Shown in pieces: positions 41,336-51,795 of a stretch of DNA of 64,000 nt (position 1 is the stretch's first letter; each line of letters opens with the position of its first letter). Source of the DNA: Serratia oryzae (GTDB taxonomy: Bacteria > Pseudomonadota > Gammaproteobacteria > Enterobacterales > Enterobacteriaceae). The notes under the pieces were generated by a model, which was given only the letters and a program-made list of their open reading frames with translations, was not told the origin of the DNA and ran no database searches. The stretch lies in assembly GCF_001976145.1 (NCBI RefSeq), contig NZ_MOXD01000014.1:1-64000 (forward strand). The letters run 5' to 3'. Both the position numbers and the translations under genes were made by a program.

Positions 41336-41599
41336 AATAGGCGTGTCGGCTAAAGGGGGATACCTTTTTGTATATTAGCCTATGCTAAAAATTTTAACTG
41401 TGGTTACTCGATGGTGAATGATTACCTGTAACATGTAAAACATGTACCATTATGTTTACGGCAGTGATACTGATATGATGAAAATATGTCAGTACATGAG
41501 GCGGATTACTGAATACAATGTTTTTTAGCGATAAGCGTTAATAGATGGATATTTATATTATTAAAATTAGTCAAAAAATTCTTTATGCTAACTTACAGC
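41336..41599. other. intergenic region between the small ORF and yicC
   Basis: Together with the yicC terminator this makes about 320 bases without a gene. A weak hairpin (GGCTAAAGG...CCTTT...TTAGCC, 41348-41380) may end the small ORF. Two ACATGT palindromes sit close together at 41431-41445. Nothing else is apparent. Confidence 0.4.
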
Positions 41600-41629
41600 A
41601 AAAACAGCCCGCTGAGTGCAATGCGGGCT
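41600..41629 (-). terminator. yicC terminator
   Basis: AGCCCGC/GCGGGCT with a 10-base loop is followed on the minus strand by GTTTTTGCT. It lies 26 bases past the yicC stop. Confidence 0.8.
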
Positions 41630-41655
41630 TTAGGTTTTTTGCTACCTAGCAATAT

Positions 41656-42519
41656 TTATTCAATATTCTGGATCTGTTCGCGCATTTGCTCAATCAGCAC
41701 TTTCAGCTCAATGGCAGAGGTGGTGATATCGGCATTAATGGATTTCGAAGCCAGCGTGTTCGATTCACGATTGAACTCCTGCATCATAAAGTCGAGGCGG
41801 CGGCCAACGGCTTCTTTCTTCTTCAGGATGTTATGTGTTTCTTTTACATGTGCTTCCAGGCGATCCAGCTCTTCAGCAACGTCGATACGCTGTGCCATCA
41901 GCACCAGCTCTTGCTCCAGACGGGTGTTTTCTAACTGCACCTGTGCTTCTTCCAGCTTGCTGACCAAGCGTTCACGCTGCCATTGCAAGACGTTTGGCAT
42001 TTGTGCCCGCACTTTGGCTACTTCGGCACTCACGCCCGCAAGACGTTGTTCGATAAGGGCTTTCAGCGCCGTACCCTCGCTTTCGCGTGCGGCAATGAAA
42101 TCATCCAATGCCCCTTCCAGTGCCTCCATCAATTGCGCACTGATGGTGTCCAGATCCTGCTCCTGAGCGGACATCACGCCCGGCCAGCGCAGTACGTCGA
42201 TCGGGTTAATTTCCCCTTCGTCGCTTTGCATCTTGACCCAATTGGCGGCTTCAACCAGCTGTTTCGCCAGTTTTTCATTCAGGATCAGCGAGCTTTGCGC
42301 GCTGGGATCGAGTTCGAAACGCAGGTTGCATTCCACTTTGCCGCGTGTCAGGCGGCCACGGATACGCTCGCGGATCACCGGCTCAAGGCTGCGGAATTGC
42401 TCTGGCAAGCGGATGTAGGTTTCTAAGTAGCGTTGGTTAACGGAACGCAGCTCCCAAGCTGCGCTGCCCCATTCACCCTTGATTTCACGCCGGGCGTAGG
42501 CGGTCATGCTGCGGATCAT
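41656..42519 (-). CDS. yicC: YicC, YicC/YloC-family endoribonuclease
   Basis: The 287-residue protein starts MIRSMTAYARREIKGEWG, as in E. coli, and ends with the conserved region VGRRLDFMMQEFNRESNTLASKS...LKVLIEQMREQIQNIE. YicC proteins are RNases or RNase adaptors; E. coli YicC has been linked to turnover of the sRNA RyhB. The middle is a long helical segment. The frame is open for another 65 codons upstream, but those overlap the rph promoter and lack family similarity, so I used ATG 42519. It is divergent from rph. Confidence 0.93.
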   Translation of the reverse strand: MIRSMTAYARREIKGEWGSAAWELRSVNQRYLETYIRLPEQFRSLEPVIRERIRGRLTRGKVECNLRFELDPSAQSSLILNEKLAKQLVEAANWVKMQSDEGEINPIDVLRWPGVMSAQEQDLDTISAQLMEALEGALDDFIAARESEGTALKALIEQRLAGVSAEVAKVRAQMPNVLQWQRERLVSKLEEAQVQLENTRLEQELVLMAQRIDVAEELDRLEAHVKETHNILKKKEAVGRRLDFMMQEFNRESNTLASKSINADITTSAIELKVLIEQMREQIQNIE

Positions 42520-42602
42520 TGATGCGTACCCGTAATAGGAAAAGATGCAATGATTATAGCGTTGCGCCTGCGGCCAAGATAGGCATAACGTCACTAAGCC
42601 CG

Positions 42603-42608
42603 TATAAT
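42603..42608 (+). promoter_or_regulatory. rph-pyrE promoter -10
   Basis: A perfect TATAAT lies 37 bases before the rph ATG. The -35 at 17 bases (TAGGCA) is weak. Confidence 0.45.
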
Positions 42609-42645
42609 GCGCAGCCAATCGTTGATAAGAAGCCGGAGAGAGCCC

Positions 42646-43362
42646 ATGCGTCCTGCAGGCAGAGCACCACAACAAGTTCGCCCCCTGACATTGACCCGTC
42701 ACTATACGAAACACGCTGAAGGTTCAGTGCTGGTTGAGTTTGGCGATACCAAAGTTTTGTGCACCGCCACGGTTGAAGAGGGCGTTCCGCGCTTCCTGAA
42801 AGGCCAGGGGCAGGGTTGGATCACGGCAGAATACGGTATGCTGCCGCGTTCTACCCACAGCCGTAATGCCCGCGAAGCCGCCAAGGGCAAGCAGGGGGGC
42901 CGCACGCTGGAGATCCAGCGCCTGATCGCTCGTTCGCTGCGCGCGGCGGTGGATTTGAAAAAGCTCGGCGAGTTCACCATTACTCTAGACTGCGACGTGT
43001 TGCAGGCTGATGGTGGCACCCGTACTGCCTCTATTTCTGGGGCCTGTGTGGCCTTGGCCGATGCGCTTAACGCATTGGTGGCCGCTGGCAAGCTGAAAGC
43101 CAATCCGATGAAAGGGTTGGTGGCGGCGGTTTCGGTGGGGATCGTTAACGGCGAAGCGCTGTGCGATCTGGAATACGTTGAAGATTCCGCCGCAGAAACC
43201 GATATGAATGTGGTAATGATGGAAGATGGCCGCATGATCGAGGTGCAAGGCACCGCCGAGGGCGAGCCGTTCAGCCATGATGAGTTGCTGGCGCTGCTGG
43301 CACTGGCCCGAGGGGGCATCGAAACCATTTTCCAAGCGCAGAAAGCGGCGCTGGCAGATTGA
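42646..43362 (+). CDS. rph: RNase PH
   Basis: RNase PH is a phosphorolytic 3'-5' exoribonuclease that trims tRNA precursors. The 238-residue protein is full length, with [15 protein letters not shown] at the N-terminus, the phosphate-binding [17 protein letters not shown] and the core [12 protein letters not shown]. coli K-12 has a frameshifted rph that lowers pyrE expression; this copy is intact through its normal C-terminus. CGGAGAG precedes ATG 42646. The stop is 8 bases before the pyrE attenuator. Confidence 0.97.
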   Translation: MRPAGRAPQQVRPLTLTRHYTKHAEGSVLVEFGDTKVLCTATVEEGVPRFLKGQGQGWITAEYGMLPRSTHSRNAREAAKGKQGGRTLEIQRLIARSLRAAVDLKKLGEFTITLDCDVLQADGGTRTASISGACVALADALNALVAAGKLKANPMKGLVAAVSVGIVNGEALCDLEYVEDSAAETDMNVVMMEDGRMIEVQGTAEGEPFSHDELLALLALARGGIETIFQAQKAALAD

Positions 43363-43370
43363 TTTTCTAA

Positions 43371-43394
43371 GGCGACGGAGAAGTCGCCTTTTTT
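43371..43394 (+). terminator. pyrE attenuator
   Basis: GGCGAC/GTCGCC with a 6-base loop is followed by TTTTTT, between rph and pyrE. In E. coli, translation of rph up to this point at low UTP prevents termination and raises pyrE expression. The 8-base distance from the rph stop here fits that mechanism. Confidence 0.85.
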
Positions 43395-43449
43395 ACGCCC
43401 GGCGATCGGGCGGCAGTAAGAAGAACAGACCAGACGAGGAGAAGTAGTA

Positions 43450-44091
43450 ATGAAAGCCTATCAGCGCCAGTTTATCGAGTTTGCGCTTAACAAACAGGTA
43501 TTGAAATTCGGCCAGTTTACCCTGAAATCCGGCCGCGTCAGCCCGTATTTCTTTAATGCCGGCCTGTTTAACACCGGGCGTGACCTGGCGCTGTTAGGGC
43601 GTTTCTATGCCGAAGCCTTGGTCGATTCTGGCATTGATTTCGATCTGCTCTTCGGCCCGGCCTATAAAGGGATCCCGATTGCCACTACCACCGCGGTAGC
43701 GCTGGCAGAACATCACGATCGCGATGTGCCGTATTGTTTCAACCGCAAAGAGGCCAAAGATCATGGTGAAGGCGGCTTGCTGGTGGGCAGCCCTTTACAG
43801 GGGCGCGTGATGCTGGTGGATGATGTGATCACGGCGGGCACGGCAATCCGTGAATCGATGGAAGTGATCAGCGCCAATAATGCCAGCCTGGCGGGGGTGT
43901 TGATTTCCCTCGATCGCCAGGAACGTGGCCGTGCTGATGTGTCGGCAATTCAGGAGGTGGAACGTGATTATCACTGCAAGGTGATTTCCATTATTACCTT
44001 GAAGGACTTGATTGCGTATCTGGAAGAGAAGCCGCAAATGGCGGATCATCTGGCTGCGGTGCAGGCGTATCGCGAGCAATACGGTGTTTAA
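43450..44091 (+). CDS. pyrE: orotate phosphoribosyltransferase
   Basis: PyrE joins orotate and PRPP to give OMP in pyrimidine synthesis. The 213-residue enzyme has the PRPP-binding motif [16 protein letters not shown], the loop [12 protein letters not shown] and [25 protein letters not shown] precedes ATG 43450. It is expressed from the rph promoter through the attenuator. Confidence 0.97.
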   Translation: MKAYQRQFIEFALNKQVLKFGQFTLKSGRVSPYFFNAGLFNTGRDLALLGRFYAEALVDSGIDFDLLFGPAYKGIPIATTTAVALAEHHDRDVPYCFNRKEAKDHGEGGLLVGSPLQGRVMLVDDVITAGTAIRESMEVISANNASLAGVLISLDRQERGRADVSAIQEVERDYHCKVISIITLKDLIAYLEEKPQMADHLAAVQAYREQYGV

Positions 44092-44097
44092 TATGAC

Positions 44098-44123
44098 GAC
44101 GCCGGGCATCATAACCCGGCGTC
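44098..44123. terminator. hairpin between pyrE and slmA
   Basis: GACGCCGGG/CCCGGCGTC forms a 9-bp stem 6 bases after the pyrE stop, followed by ATTCTTGTCTT. It lies between convergent genes. The T-tract is interrupted. Confidence 0.65.
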
Positions 44124-44154
44124 ATTCTTGTCTTGCATGTTGCTGTGGTAGCAA

Positions 44155-44751
44155 TTATTGCAGTTGTGCCGCCAACAATGGCCAACGCGCATCGAAATCT
44201 TGTGTTGGCCGATAGCGGAATTCAGAACGGATATAGCGCGACAGCATACCTTCACAAAAGGCTAATAACTGGCTGGCCAGCAGTGTCTCATCCACGCTAA
44301 AACCTTTGCCTTCGCGCAATTTCCGCTCTTTCAGTACCTGGCGCAGTTGTGCTTCGATGCGTTCAAACAACTGGTTGATTCTGCCCTGCAGACGGTCCTG
44401 TTCAAACATCAGCGCGTGCCCGGTCATGATGCGTGTCAGGCCCGGGTTGCGCTCGGCAAACCCGAGAATCAGCAACAGAATCAGGCGCAGGCGGTTGAAC
44501 GTCTCTTTCTCATCCTGCAGGATCAGATTGATGCGCGATATCAGGCTGTCTTCGATAAACTCGATCAGGCTGTCAAACATCCGCGTTTTGCTAGGAAAAT
44601 GCCGGTAGAGGGCAGCCTCAGAGACACCAACGTTTGCGGCGAGTTTTGCGGTGGTAATGCGCTGGCTGCCGTCGCTGGATTCCAGCATCTGGGCTAACGC
44701 CTGTAGTATTTCCTCGCGCCGATTCCTTTTCGTATTTTCTTTCTCTGCCAT
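44155..44751 (-). CDS. slmA: SlmA, nucleoid occlusion factor
   Basis: The 198-residue TetR-type protein has a helix-turn-helix at about 30-55 ([28 protein letters not shown]) and the C-terminal FtsZ-contacting helices. Bound to its chromosomal sites, it blocks FtsZ ring formation over DNA. The sequence and length are nearly those of E. coli SlmA. It lies downstream of dut on the same strand after a 287-base gap. Confidence 0.96.
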   Translation of the reverse strand: MAEKENTKRNRREEILQALAQMLESSDGSQRITTAKLAANVGVSEAALYRHFPSKTRMFDSLIEFIEDSLISRINLILQDEKETFNRLRLILLLILGFAERNPGLTRIMTGHALMFEQDRLQGRINQLFERIEAQLRQVLKERKLREGKGFSVDETLLASQLLAFCEGMLSRYIRSEFRYRPTQDFDARWPLLAAQLQ

Positions 44752-45038
44752 GTTTGATTAGACCTTTGCTAAAACGGTATATACCCCTGTGTTGCAATCC
44801 ATTGGGTATAGATTCTTAAGAACCCAAACACTGGCCGCTGTAAAGCAAACGTTAAGCGGCTTATGTCATCGTTTGTTATGGTGTTTGGGCCAATGGTCTT
44901 TTCAACCATTATTCTCTATGCGATCGGATGTACGGTATTCTCGTTACCGGGCAAACCATGCCATAGAGACGTCCTTCTCTCTGGCACGGCAAGAGTTCAG
45001 GTAGTATTTCCTGCTGGCCATAATATTACGGGTTGAAC
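44752..45038. other. dut-slmA intergenic region
   Basis: The gap holds a TATACCC...GGGTATA pair 31 bases long overall (44780-44810) and a nested structure: outer arms CCCAAACAC/GTGTTTGGG (44823-44831, 44881-44889) and inner arms GCCGCT/AGCGGC. It probably contains the slmA promoter. No coding frame is convincing. Confidence 0.4.
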
Positions 45039-45497
45039 TTAGTGGCGGCCTGAATGGCCAAAACCACCGGCACCACGTTCGCTGCTGCCGAATTCGGTGA
45101 CCAGATTGAATTCAGCCTGCACTACCGGCACAAATACCATCTGTGCAATGCGCTCACCCGGTTCAATAGTGAAAGATTTTTGACCGCGGTTCCAGACGGA
45201 CACCATCAACTGGCCCTGATAATCTGAATCGATCAGCCCCACCAGGTTACCCAGCACCACGCCATGCTTATGGCCTAACCCTGAGCGGGGCAGGATGACT
45301 GCGGCAAGATCGGTATCGGCGATATGAATGGCCAGGCCGGTAGGCAACAAGGTGGTTTCACCCGGCGCCAACTCAACCGCGTTATCCAGGCAGGCGCGTA
45401 GGTCAAGCCCGGCAGAGCCAGGAGTGGCATAGGTCGGTAAAGGGAAATCCTGACCGATACGTGGGTCGAGGATCTTAACGTCGATTTTTTTCATCAT
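45039..45497 (-). CDS. dut: dUTP pyrophosphatase
   Basis: Dut hydrolyses dUTP to dUMP, which keeps uracil out of DNA and feeds dTMP synthesis. The 152-residue trimeric enzyme has all five motifs, including [40 protein letters not shown] and the C-terminal [12 protein letters not shown] that closes the site. Two Met codons begin the frame; E. coli aligns with the second. It overlaps coaBC by about 20 bases. Confidence 0.97.
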   Translation of the reverse strand: MMKKIDVKILDPRIGQDFPLPTYATPGSAGLDLRACLDNAVELAPGETTLLPTGLAIHIADTDLAAVILPRSGLGHKHGVVLGNLVGLIDSDYQGQLMVSVWNRGQKSFTIEPGERIAQMVFVPVVQAEFNLVTEFGSSERGAGGFGHSGRH

Positions 45498-46689
45498 AAC
45501 GGCTGACTATCTCGTCTAGTAAACGTTGGCCAAGGAGTGCCTTGTCGCTGTGCGGAAGGCGTTTTTCTCCATCCTGCCAAAAAAGATGCAGGGCATTGGT
45601 ATCACTGTTGAAACCGTGCTCCGCAAGCGATACATCGTTAGCGCAGATTAAATCCAGCTTCTTCCGCGCCAGTTTTTGTCGCGCGTATTCTTCCACATTC
45701 TGGGTTTCGGCAGCAAACCCGACAACAAATGGACGATTTTTGCTCATTGCAGCAACGCTGGCGACGATGTCGGGGTTTTTTATCATCTTGAGGGTAATTT
45801 CATCACCCTGTTTTTTGATTTTTTCATCGGCAACCTGTGCTGCACGGTAATCCGCCACGGCGGCACAGCCGATAAAAATGTTCTGCTGCGCGGCATGTTG
45901 TTGCACGGCGTGTGCCATTTCCAGCGCGCTGATCACGTCTACACGCGTTACCCAAGGCGGCGTTGGCAGGCTGACCGGCCCGGCCACTAGCGTAACCTGT
46001 GCGCCGCGAGCTGCCGCCGCGCGGGCGATGGCGAAACCCATCTTGCCGGAGCTGTGATTGCTGATAAAACGCACGGGATCCAGCGCTTCGCGCGTGGGGC
46101 CTGCGGTGATCATAATCTTTAAATGTTTCAGATCCTGTGGCGCAGAGAAATAGCCGTTGGCCAGCTCAACGATGTCCAGCGGATCCAGCATACGGCCAGG
46201 CCCGACGTCGCCGCAGGCCTGGCTGCCACTGTCTGGCCCCCACAGCAACATACCACGCGCCTGCAGGGTGTGCAGATTGGCCTGCGTGGCTGCGGCACGG
46301 TACATCTGCTGGTTCATGGCCGGTGCTGTGGCGATCGGAGCCGGGGTTGCCAGGCAGACCGTGGTCAGCAGATCGTTAGCCATACCGGCGGCAATGCGCG
46401 CCAGCAGATCGGCAGTCGCGGGTGCCAGGATCACCAGATCGGCCCATTTACCCAGTTCAATATGGCCCATGGCGGCTTCTGCGGCGGGATCCAGCAGATC
46501 ATCAGCAACCGGATAGCCAGAAACGGCCTGCAACGTGAGCGGTGTGATAAAGGCTTTTGCCGCAGCTGTCATGACGACACGCACCTCAGCGCCTCTGTCG
46601 CGCAGGCGACGTACCAGTTCAGGGCATTTATAGGCAGCAATGCCGCCGCTGATGCCAAGCACAATATGTTTGCCCGAAAGTCCCGTCAT
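45475..46689 (-). CDS. coaBC: CoaBC, phosphopantothenoylcysteine synthetase/decarboxylase
   Basis: This bifunctional coenzyme A enzyme has an N-terminal FMN-dependent CoaC domain (about 1-190, with the active-site region [28 protein letters not shown] and PAMNQQMY) and a C-terminal CoaB domain ([26 protein letters not shown]). It adds cysteine to 4'-phosphopantothenate and decarboxylates the product. ATG 46689 gives [16 protein letters not shown], matching E. coli; another Met is one codon upstream. A further open stretch upstream overlaps radC and is not coding. Confidence 0.96.
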   Translation of the reverse strand: MTGLSGKHIVLGISGGIAAYKCPELVRRLRDRGAEVRVVMTAAAKAFITPLTLQAVSGYPVADDLLDPAAEAAMGHIELGKWADLVILAPATADLLARIAAGMANDLLTTVCLATPAPIATAPAMNQQMYRAAATQANLHTLQARGMLLWGPDSGSQACGDVGPGRMLDPLDIVELANGYFSAPQDLKHLKIMITAGPTREALDPVRFISNHSSGKMGFAIARAAAARGAQVTLVAGPVSLPTPPWVTRVDVISALEMAHAVQQHAAQQNIFIGCAAVADYRAAQVADEKIKKQGDEITLKMIKNPDIVASVAAMSKNRPFVVGFAAETQNVEEYARQKLARKKLDLICANDVSLAEHGFNSDTNALHLFWQDGEKRLPHSDKALLGQRLLDEIVSRYDEKNRR

Positions 46690-46873
46690 CATGATGGTCC
46701 GTTTGAAAACCGAAAGATGCGGCATTTTAGCATAACCGTTGGCGAGGTGAGCGATTCTGCTGTGTATGCAGCCAGTTACATTCCACTCTGCGCAATACTT
46801 CGCAATGTTATCAATCACCTGTCGCGATCCATAATGCCGCATGGCATGCTTGGTTGATTGCTGGGAGGTGGTG

Positions 46874-47557
46874 ATGAGCAGCCAGGATATGTCGTTATGG
46901 CCGGGAGAATTGGCTCCAAGAGAGAAATTGATGCGTGACGGCGCGGCGGCGCTGTCAGACGTGGAACTGTTGGCGATCTTCCTGCGCACCGGTTTACCCG
47001 GTATTCACGTTTTGCAACGGGCTGAACAGCTACTGGCTCATTTTGGTTCGCTGTACCACCTGATTTCGGCAGACTACGCACAATTTACCAGCCAGAAAGG
47101 GTTGGGCAATGCCACCTATGCGCAGTTGCAGGCGATTTCGGAGTTGGCTCTCCGGCTGTTTTCTGGCCCGCATTTGTTGGAAAACGCGTTGCTGAATCCG
47201 AAAGTCACCCAGCACTATCTGCACAGTTTGCTGGTTCATCATGAACGTGAGGTGTTTTTAGTGTTGTTTTTGGACAATCAACACCGGGTTATTCGCCATC
47301 AGGAGATGTTTGCTGGTACCATCAGCAGCGTCGTCGTACACCCGAGAGAAATTGTGCGTGAAGCGTTGAAGGCTAATGCAGCCGCCATCATTCTGGCGCA
47401 TAATCACCCTTCGGGTAAGGCTGAACCCAGCCACGCCGACCGTTTGATAACCGAGCAAGTGGTGAATGCCTGCCGGTTATTGGAGATCCGAGTGCTCGAT
47501 CATTTGGTGATAGGCCGGGGTGAATGTGTCTCTTTTGCCGAGCGCGGATGGCTTTAA
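46874..47557 (+). CDS. radC: RadC-family JAB/MPN domain protein
   Basis: The 227-residue protein has an N-terminal helix-hairpin-helix-like region ([25 protein letters not shown]) and a C-terminal JAMM-type metal site H176-N-H178-P-S...D189, in [20 protein letters not shown]. Its old link to DNA repair in E. coli has been withdrawn, and the true function is unknown. GGGAGG precedes ATG 46874. It is divergent from coaBC. Confidence 0.94.
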   Translation: MSSQDMSLWPGELAPREKLMRDGAAALSDVELLAIFLRTGLPGIHVLQRAEQLLAHFGSLYHLISADYAQFTSQKGLGNATYAQLQAISELALRLFSGPHLLENALLNPKVTQHYLHSLLVHHEREVFLVLFLDNQHRVIRHQEMFAGTISSVVVHPREIVREALKANAAAIILAHNHPSGKAEPSHADRLITEQVVNACRLLEIRVLDHLVIGRGECVSFAERGWL

Positions 47558-47601
47558 GCTATTTTTTCGCGATCCTTGAGGGATCTTTAGCTGTTCGGGA
47601 C

Positions 47602-47630
47602 TTGAGCACTTACGCTTCAGAGCGTATACT
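47602..47630 (+). promoter_or_regulatory. rpmBG promoter
   Basis: TTGAGC (47602-47607) and TATACT (47625-47630) are separated by the ideal 17 bases. The predicted start near 47637 leaves a leader of about 185 bases before rpmB. Confidence 0.75.
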
Positions 47631-47663
47631 ACGCCACCTTTGAGAATCTTGGGTTTGGCGTTA

Positions 47664-47755
47664 AGAGCCTATCTCAGCAGGTTTCTAACCTGATGTGTAG
47701 TTTCTGACCTGATGACGAGAGTCTCCTCAGTATGAAGTTTGCTGAGATGGGCTCT
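47664..47755. repeat. 92-bp inverted-repeat element in the rpmBG leader
   Basis: The ends AGAGCCTATCTCAGCA and TGCTGAGATGGGCTCT pair over 16 positions with one G-T. Between them are two copies of a 15-base direct repeat with one mismatch (GTTTCTAACCTGATG at 47681, GTTTCTGACCTGATG at 47700). The first sits in its own 6-bp hairpin (CAGGTT/AACCTG). It may be a miniature mobile element or a regulatory leader structure. Confidence 0.55.
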
Positions 47756-47800
47756 AAAAGCCTGACGAGGCGGCCATACCCTATACGAAGCTCGAGCTGA

Positions 47801-48058
<258 letters not shown>

Positions 48059-48071
48059 GGAAAGGAACTGA

Positions 48072-48242
<171 letters not shown>

Positions 48243-48257
48243 TTTTAGTGGATTAAT

Positions 48258-48284
48258 AAAAACCCGGCCAAGGCCGGGTTTTTT
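48258..48284 (+). terminator. rpmBG terminator
   Basis: AACCCGGCC/GGCCGGGTT with a 2-base loop is followed by TTTT, 18 bases after rpmG. Confidence 0.92.
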
Positions 48285-48321
48285 GTTATCTAAGATTGAG
48301 GTATCTGAAAGGGAGCGCGAT

Positions 48322-49131
48322 ATGCCTGAATTACCAGAAGTCGAAACCAGCCGCCGCGGCATCGAACCTTACCTTGTCGGGCATCATATCCAGTATGCGG
48401 TGGTGCGTAATGCCCGCCTGCGTTGGCCTGTCTCTGAACAAATCCTGGCGTTGAGCGATCGGCCGGTGCGCAGCGTGCAGCGCCGCGCCAAGTATCTGTT
48501 GATCGAGCTGGATTACGGTTGGATTATCGTGCATCTGGGGATGTCTGGCAGCTTGCGTATGTTGGTGGAAGAAACTGAAGCCGGCAAACACGATCATGTC
48601 GATCTGGTGATGAGTAACGGCATGATCCTGCGCTATACCGATCCGCGTCGTTTCGGTGCCTGGTTGTGGTGTGAAGATCTGGCAACGAGCAGCGTGTTGG
48701 CCCATCTTGGCCCTGAACCGTTGAGCGAAGCGTTCGATGGCAACTATCTGTATGAAAAATCACGTAATAAACGCACACCGATCAAACCCTGGCTGATGGA
48801 TAACAAGCTGGTGGTGGGGGTGGGGAATATCTACGCCAGTGAATCGCTGTTTACCGCCGGGATCCTGCCCGATCGCCAGGCCAGTTCACTGAGTCAGGCG
48901 GAGGCAGACCTGCTGGTGGCGACCATCAAGGCAGTATTGCTGCGTTCGATTGAGCAGGGGGGTACTACGTTGCGCGATTTTCTGCAATCAGACGGCAAAC
49001 CAGGCTATTTTGCGCAGGAATTGCAGGTGTATGGCCGAGCAGGTGAACCCTGCCGCGTATGTGGAACCTTGATTGAAAGCGCCAAGCACGGGCAGCGCAG
49101 CACCTTTTTCTGCCGCAGCTGCCAGCACTGA
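48322..49131 (+). CDS. mutM: MutM (Fpg), formamidopyrimidine-DNA glycosylase
   Basis: MutM removes 8-oxoguanine and ring-opened purines from DNA. The 269-residue enzyme starts MPELPEVET, with Pro2 as the catalytic nucleophile after Met removal and Glu3 next to it. K57 is in RRAKYLL, and the C-terminal zinc finger is C-x2-C-x16-C-x2-C (CRVCG...CRSCQH). GGGAG precedes ATG 48322. Its stop codon abuts the stop of the convergent coaD with no spacer. Confidence 0.97.
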   Translation: MPELPEVETSRRGIEPYLVGHHIQYAVVRNARLRWPVSEQILALSDRPVRSVQRRAKYLLIELDYGWIIVHLGMSGSLRMLVEETEAGKHDHVDLVMSNGMILRYTDPRRFGAWLWCEDLATSSVLAHLGPEPLSEAFDGNYLYEKSRNKRTPIKPWLMDNKLVVGVGNIYASESLFTAGILPDRQASSLSQAEADLLVATIKAVLLRSIEQGGTTLRDFLQSDGKPGYFAQELQVYGRAGEPCRVCGTLIESAKHGQRSTFFCRSCQH

Positions 49132-49620
<489 letters not shown>

Positions 49621-50394
49621 TCACTTCTCAGTGTAATTACGGTCCAACGCCCACAAGGCGGCATATTTATTAAAGGTATATTGCGCGTTGACCACCGCTA
49701 ACAGCAAGCCCTGTTTACCGTCGAGGAAACCGGCGCGTAGCAGCCAGGTTTTGCAAAACGCCCCTAGCGTGTGCGTGAGAATAGACAGAAAACCACAGTT
49801 TTTACCGGCCTGATGGCGCTGGGCAGCCCATTGTTCGGCGTAATGTAACTGTTTGCGCTGGAAAGCAAAAAAATCACGGCAGGTCAGGTGCAGCAGATCG
49901 CCTTTCAGCGGCACCACTTTGGCCCCGTTGATATTAAGAGATTCATGCACCAGGTCGTCGTTGTAACGATAGCGTTGGTTGGCATAAAGGCGATTAACCC
50001 GATCAGGGTACCAGCCGCTGTGGCGCATAAAGCGGCCGAGGAACAGGTTGCGGCGGCCAAGGCTGTATACCACGTTGTCGTCCGCTATGGTCAGCGCATG
50101 CTCTATAGATTGGCGCAGCTCCGGCGTAATGCGTTCATCGGCATCGATCATCAAAACGTAATCTTGGGTGGCATAGCTTTGCGCTTTCTGGCGCTGTTTG
50201 CCGAAACCCTGCCAGTCTGTATGGGTAAAAACTTTAGCTCCCAGGCTTTCCGCCAAAGCGACAGAACCATCCTGGCTACCGGAATCAAGCACGATGATTT
50301 CATCCGCCCAAGCCACCGATTGCAGGCAATCAGGCAGCAGTTCGGCTTCGTTTTTGGCAATCATCACCACCGACAGGCTTTTGCGGTTACTCAT
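49621..50394 (-). CDS. waaE: WaaE (KdtX), LPS core beta-1,4-glucosyltransferase
   Basis: The 257-residue GT2 enzyme has [16 protein letters not shown] at the N-terminus and the metal-binding D84-A-D86 in MIDADERIT. In Serratia and Klebsiella, WaaE adds glucose to heptose I of the inner core. It is absent from E. coli K-12. It follows waaA directly, with no gap, and precedes coaD, the arrangement known from Serratia marcescens. Confidence 0.92.
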   Translation of the reverse strand: MSNRKSLSVVMIAKNEAELLPDCLQSVAWADEIIVLDSGSQDGSVALAESLGAKVFTHTDWQGFGKQRQKAQSYATQDYVLMIDADERITPELRQSIEHALTIADDNVVYSLGRRNLFLGRFMRHSGWYPDRVNRLYANQRYRYNDDLVHESLNINGAKVVPLKGDLLHLTCRDFFAFQRKQLHYAEQWAAQRHQAGKNCGFLSILTHTLGAFCKTWLLRAGFLDGKQGLLLAVVNAQYTFNKYAALWALDRNYTEK

Positions 50395-51672
50395 CTAGTG
50401 GCTCCGCGGCGGCAGGTAGGGTTCCAACAGTTGCAGCAGGCGCTGCAGCGCTCCCTGATTCTGATATAGCACTTCAACCGCGTGGCGGCCATGGTAGCGG
50501 CGATAGTCTTCATCAGTGAGTAGCGTTGTGACCTCCTTCACCAGAGAATCCACATCGGTAACGGCAATCAATCCACCGGCCTGCGAGAGCTTGGCGCAGA
50601 TATCCTTGAAGTTGAAGATGTGTGGGCCCATCAGCACCGGGATCGCGTGCGCTGCCGCTTCTAACGGATTATGTCCACCGCGCTCCACCAGGCTGCCGCC
50701 GACAAAGGCCAGATCGGCAATGCCATATAGCAACATCAGTTCACCCATGGTATCGCCAACTACTACCTGCGTGCTGCTGGAAGGAATTTCGCCGCTGCTG
50801 CGCATGGTGTAGCTGAAGCCCGATTTCTGTGTCAGCTCTTTGGCGATGGCGAAGCGTTCAGGATGGCGTGGCACCAGAATCAGCAACAGGTCGGGGTGTT
50901 TTTCCAGCAGTTTGCGATGCGCTTCCAGCAGAATGGTTTCTTCCCCTTCGTGGGTGCTGGTGGCGATCCACACCGGGCGGCGCGGTGCCCACTGGCGGCG
51001 CAGCGTTACTGCACGTACTGCCAATTCTGGCGTAACTGAAATATCGAATTTCAGGCTGCCTGTCACCGTGAGTTGCGAACGTTTCAGGCCCAGTTCGATA
51101 AAACGATCACCATCTTCCTCATTTTGAGCTGCGATTAGGGTAATGCGCTGCAGGATATGGCGAATAAAACCGCTGATTTTTTTGTAACCGGCGGCTGAGC
51201 GGGCAGAAAGGCGGGCATTGGCAATCACCAGCGGGATTTGGCGCTGGTGTAGCGCATTGATCAGATTCGGCCAGAGTTCTGTTTCCATGATAATAACCAG
51301 CTTCGGATTCACCTGATCGAGAAAACGGCGCATAGAACCAGGCAGATCATAAGGCAGGTAGACATGATGCACGTCGTTACCGAAAGCAGACTGCACGCGT
51401 TCGGAACCCGTTGGCGTCATTGTGGTCACAGTAATCGGTAAGTAAGGGTAGCGGTGGCGCAATGCTCGCACGAGCGGAATGGCGGCCAGCGTTTCGCCGA
51501 CAGAAACGGAATGCAGCATAATACCACCCGGCACCACTTTCCCAGCGCAGAAGCCATAGCGTTCCGCCCAGCGTTTACGGTAGGCTGGGGCTTTGCGGCT
51601 ACGCAGCAGTAAGCGGAGCCAGATCAGGGGTTGGATGAGGTAGAGTAGTACCTGATATAAACGGAGCAACAT
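50395..51672 (-). CDS. waaA: WaaA (KdtA), Kdo transferase
   Basis: WaaA adds two Kdo residues to lipid IVA at the inner face of the inner membrane. The 425-residue GT30 enzyme has an N-terminal membrane anchor (LYQVLLYLIQPLIWLRLLL), the catalytic region PGGIMLHSVSVGETLAAIPLV, and conserved LVPRHPERF and GGSLVERGGHNPLEAAA. I chose ATG 51672 (MLLRLYQ) by family length; an ATG 14 codons upstream gives a non-homologous extension. It is divergent from the orphan GT9 gene. Confidence 0.97.
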   Translation of the reverse strand: MLLRLYQVLLYLIQPLIWLRLLLRSRKAPAYRKRWAERYGFCAGKVVPGGIMLHSVSVGETLAAIPLVRALRHRYPYLPITVTTMTPTGSERVQSAFGNDVHHVYLPYDLPGSMRRFLDQVNPKLVIIMETELWPNLINALHQRQIPLVIANARLSARSAAGYKKISGFIRHILQRITLIAAQNEEDGDRFIELGLKRSQLTVTGSLKFDISVTPELAVRAVTLRRQWAPRRPVWIATSTHEGEETILLEAHRKLLEKHPDLLLILVPRHPERFAIAKELTQKSGFSYTMRSSGEIPSSSTQVVVGDTMGELMLLYGIADLAFVGGSLVERGGHNPLEAAAHAIPVLMGPHIFNFKDICAKLSQAGGLIAVTDVDSLVKEVTTLLTDEDYRRYHGRHAVEVLYQNQGALQRLLQLLEPYLPPRSH

Positions 51673-51795
51673 TCTATCAATTTCATTTATATGGGTTACA
51701 CAGAATAGTATCATAACCGCAAGGGAAAGGCGCTAATTTGGTAACCTGGGTGTCAGGTTGGGACAACAGGCGAGAGTTTCGCCGCAAGGTTTGGA

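Noticed and set aside
42520-42714. A 65-codon N-terminal extension of yicC
   Set aside because: It overlaps the rph promoter and start on the other strand and has no YicC-family similarity. ATG 42519 fits the family.
46123-46857. A 244-codon frame opposite coaBC
   Set aside because: Antisense shadow of coaBC, Cys- and His-rich without domain pattern, and overlapping the coaBC control region.
46690-46989. A 100-residue N-terminal extension of coaBC
   Set aside because: It is not similar to CoaC and runs antisense through the radC start.
51673-51795. JUMPstart/ops element before the core gene at 51796
   Set aside because: No GGCGGTAGCGT-like ops sequence is present in this gap or in 56150-56359.
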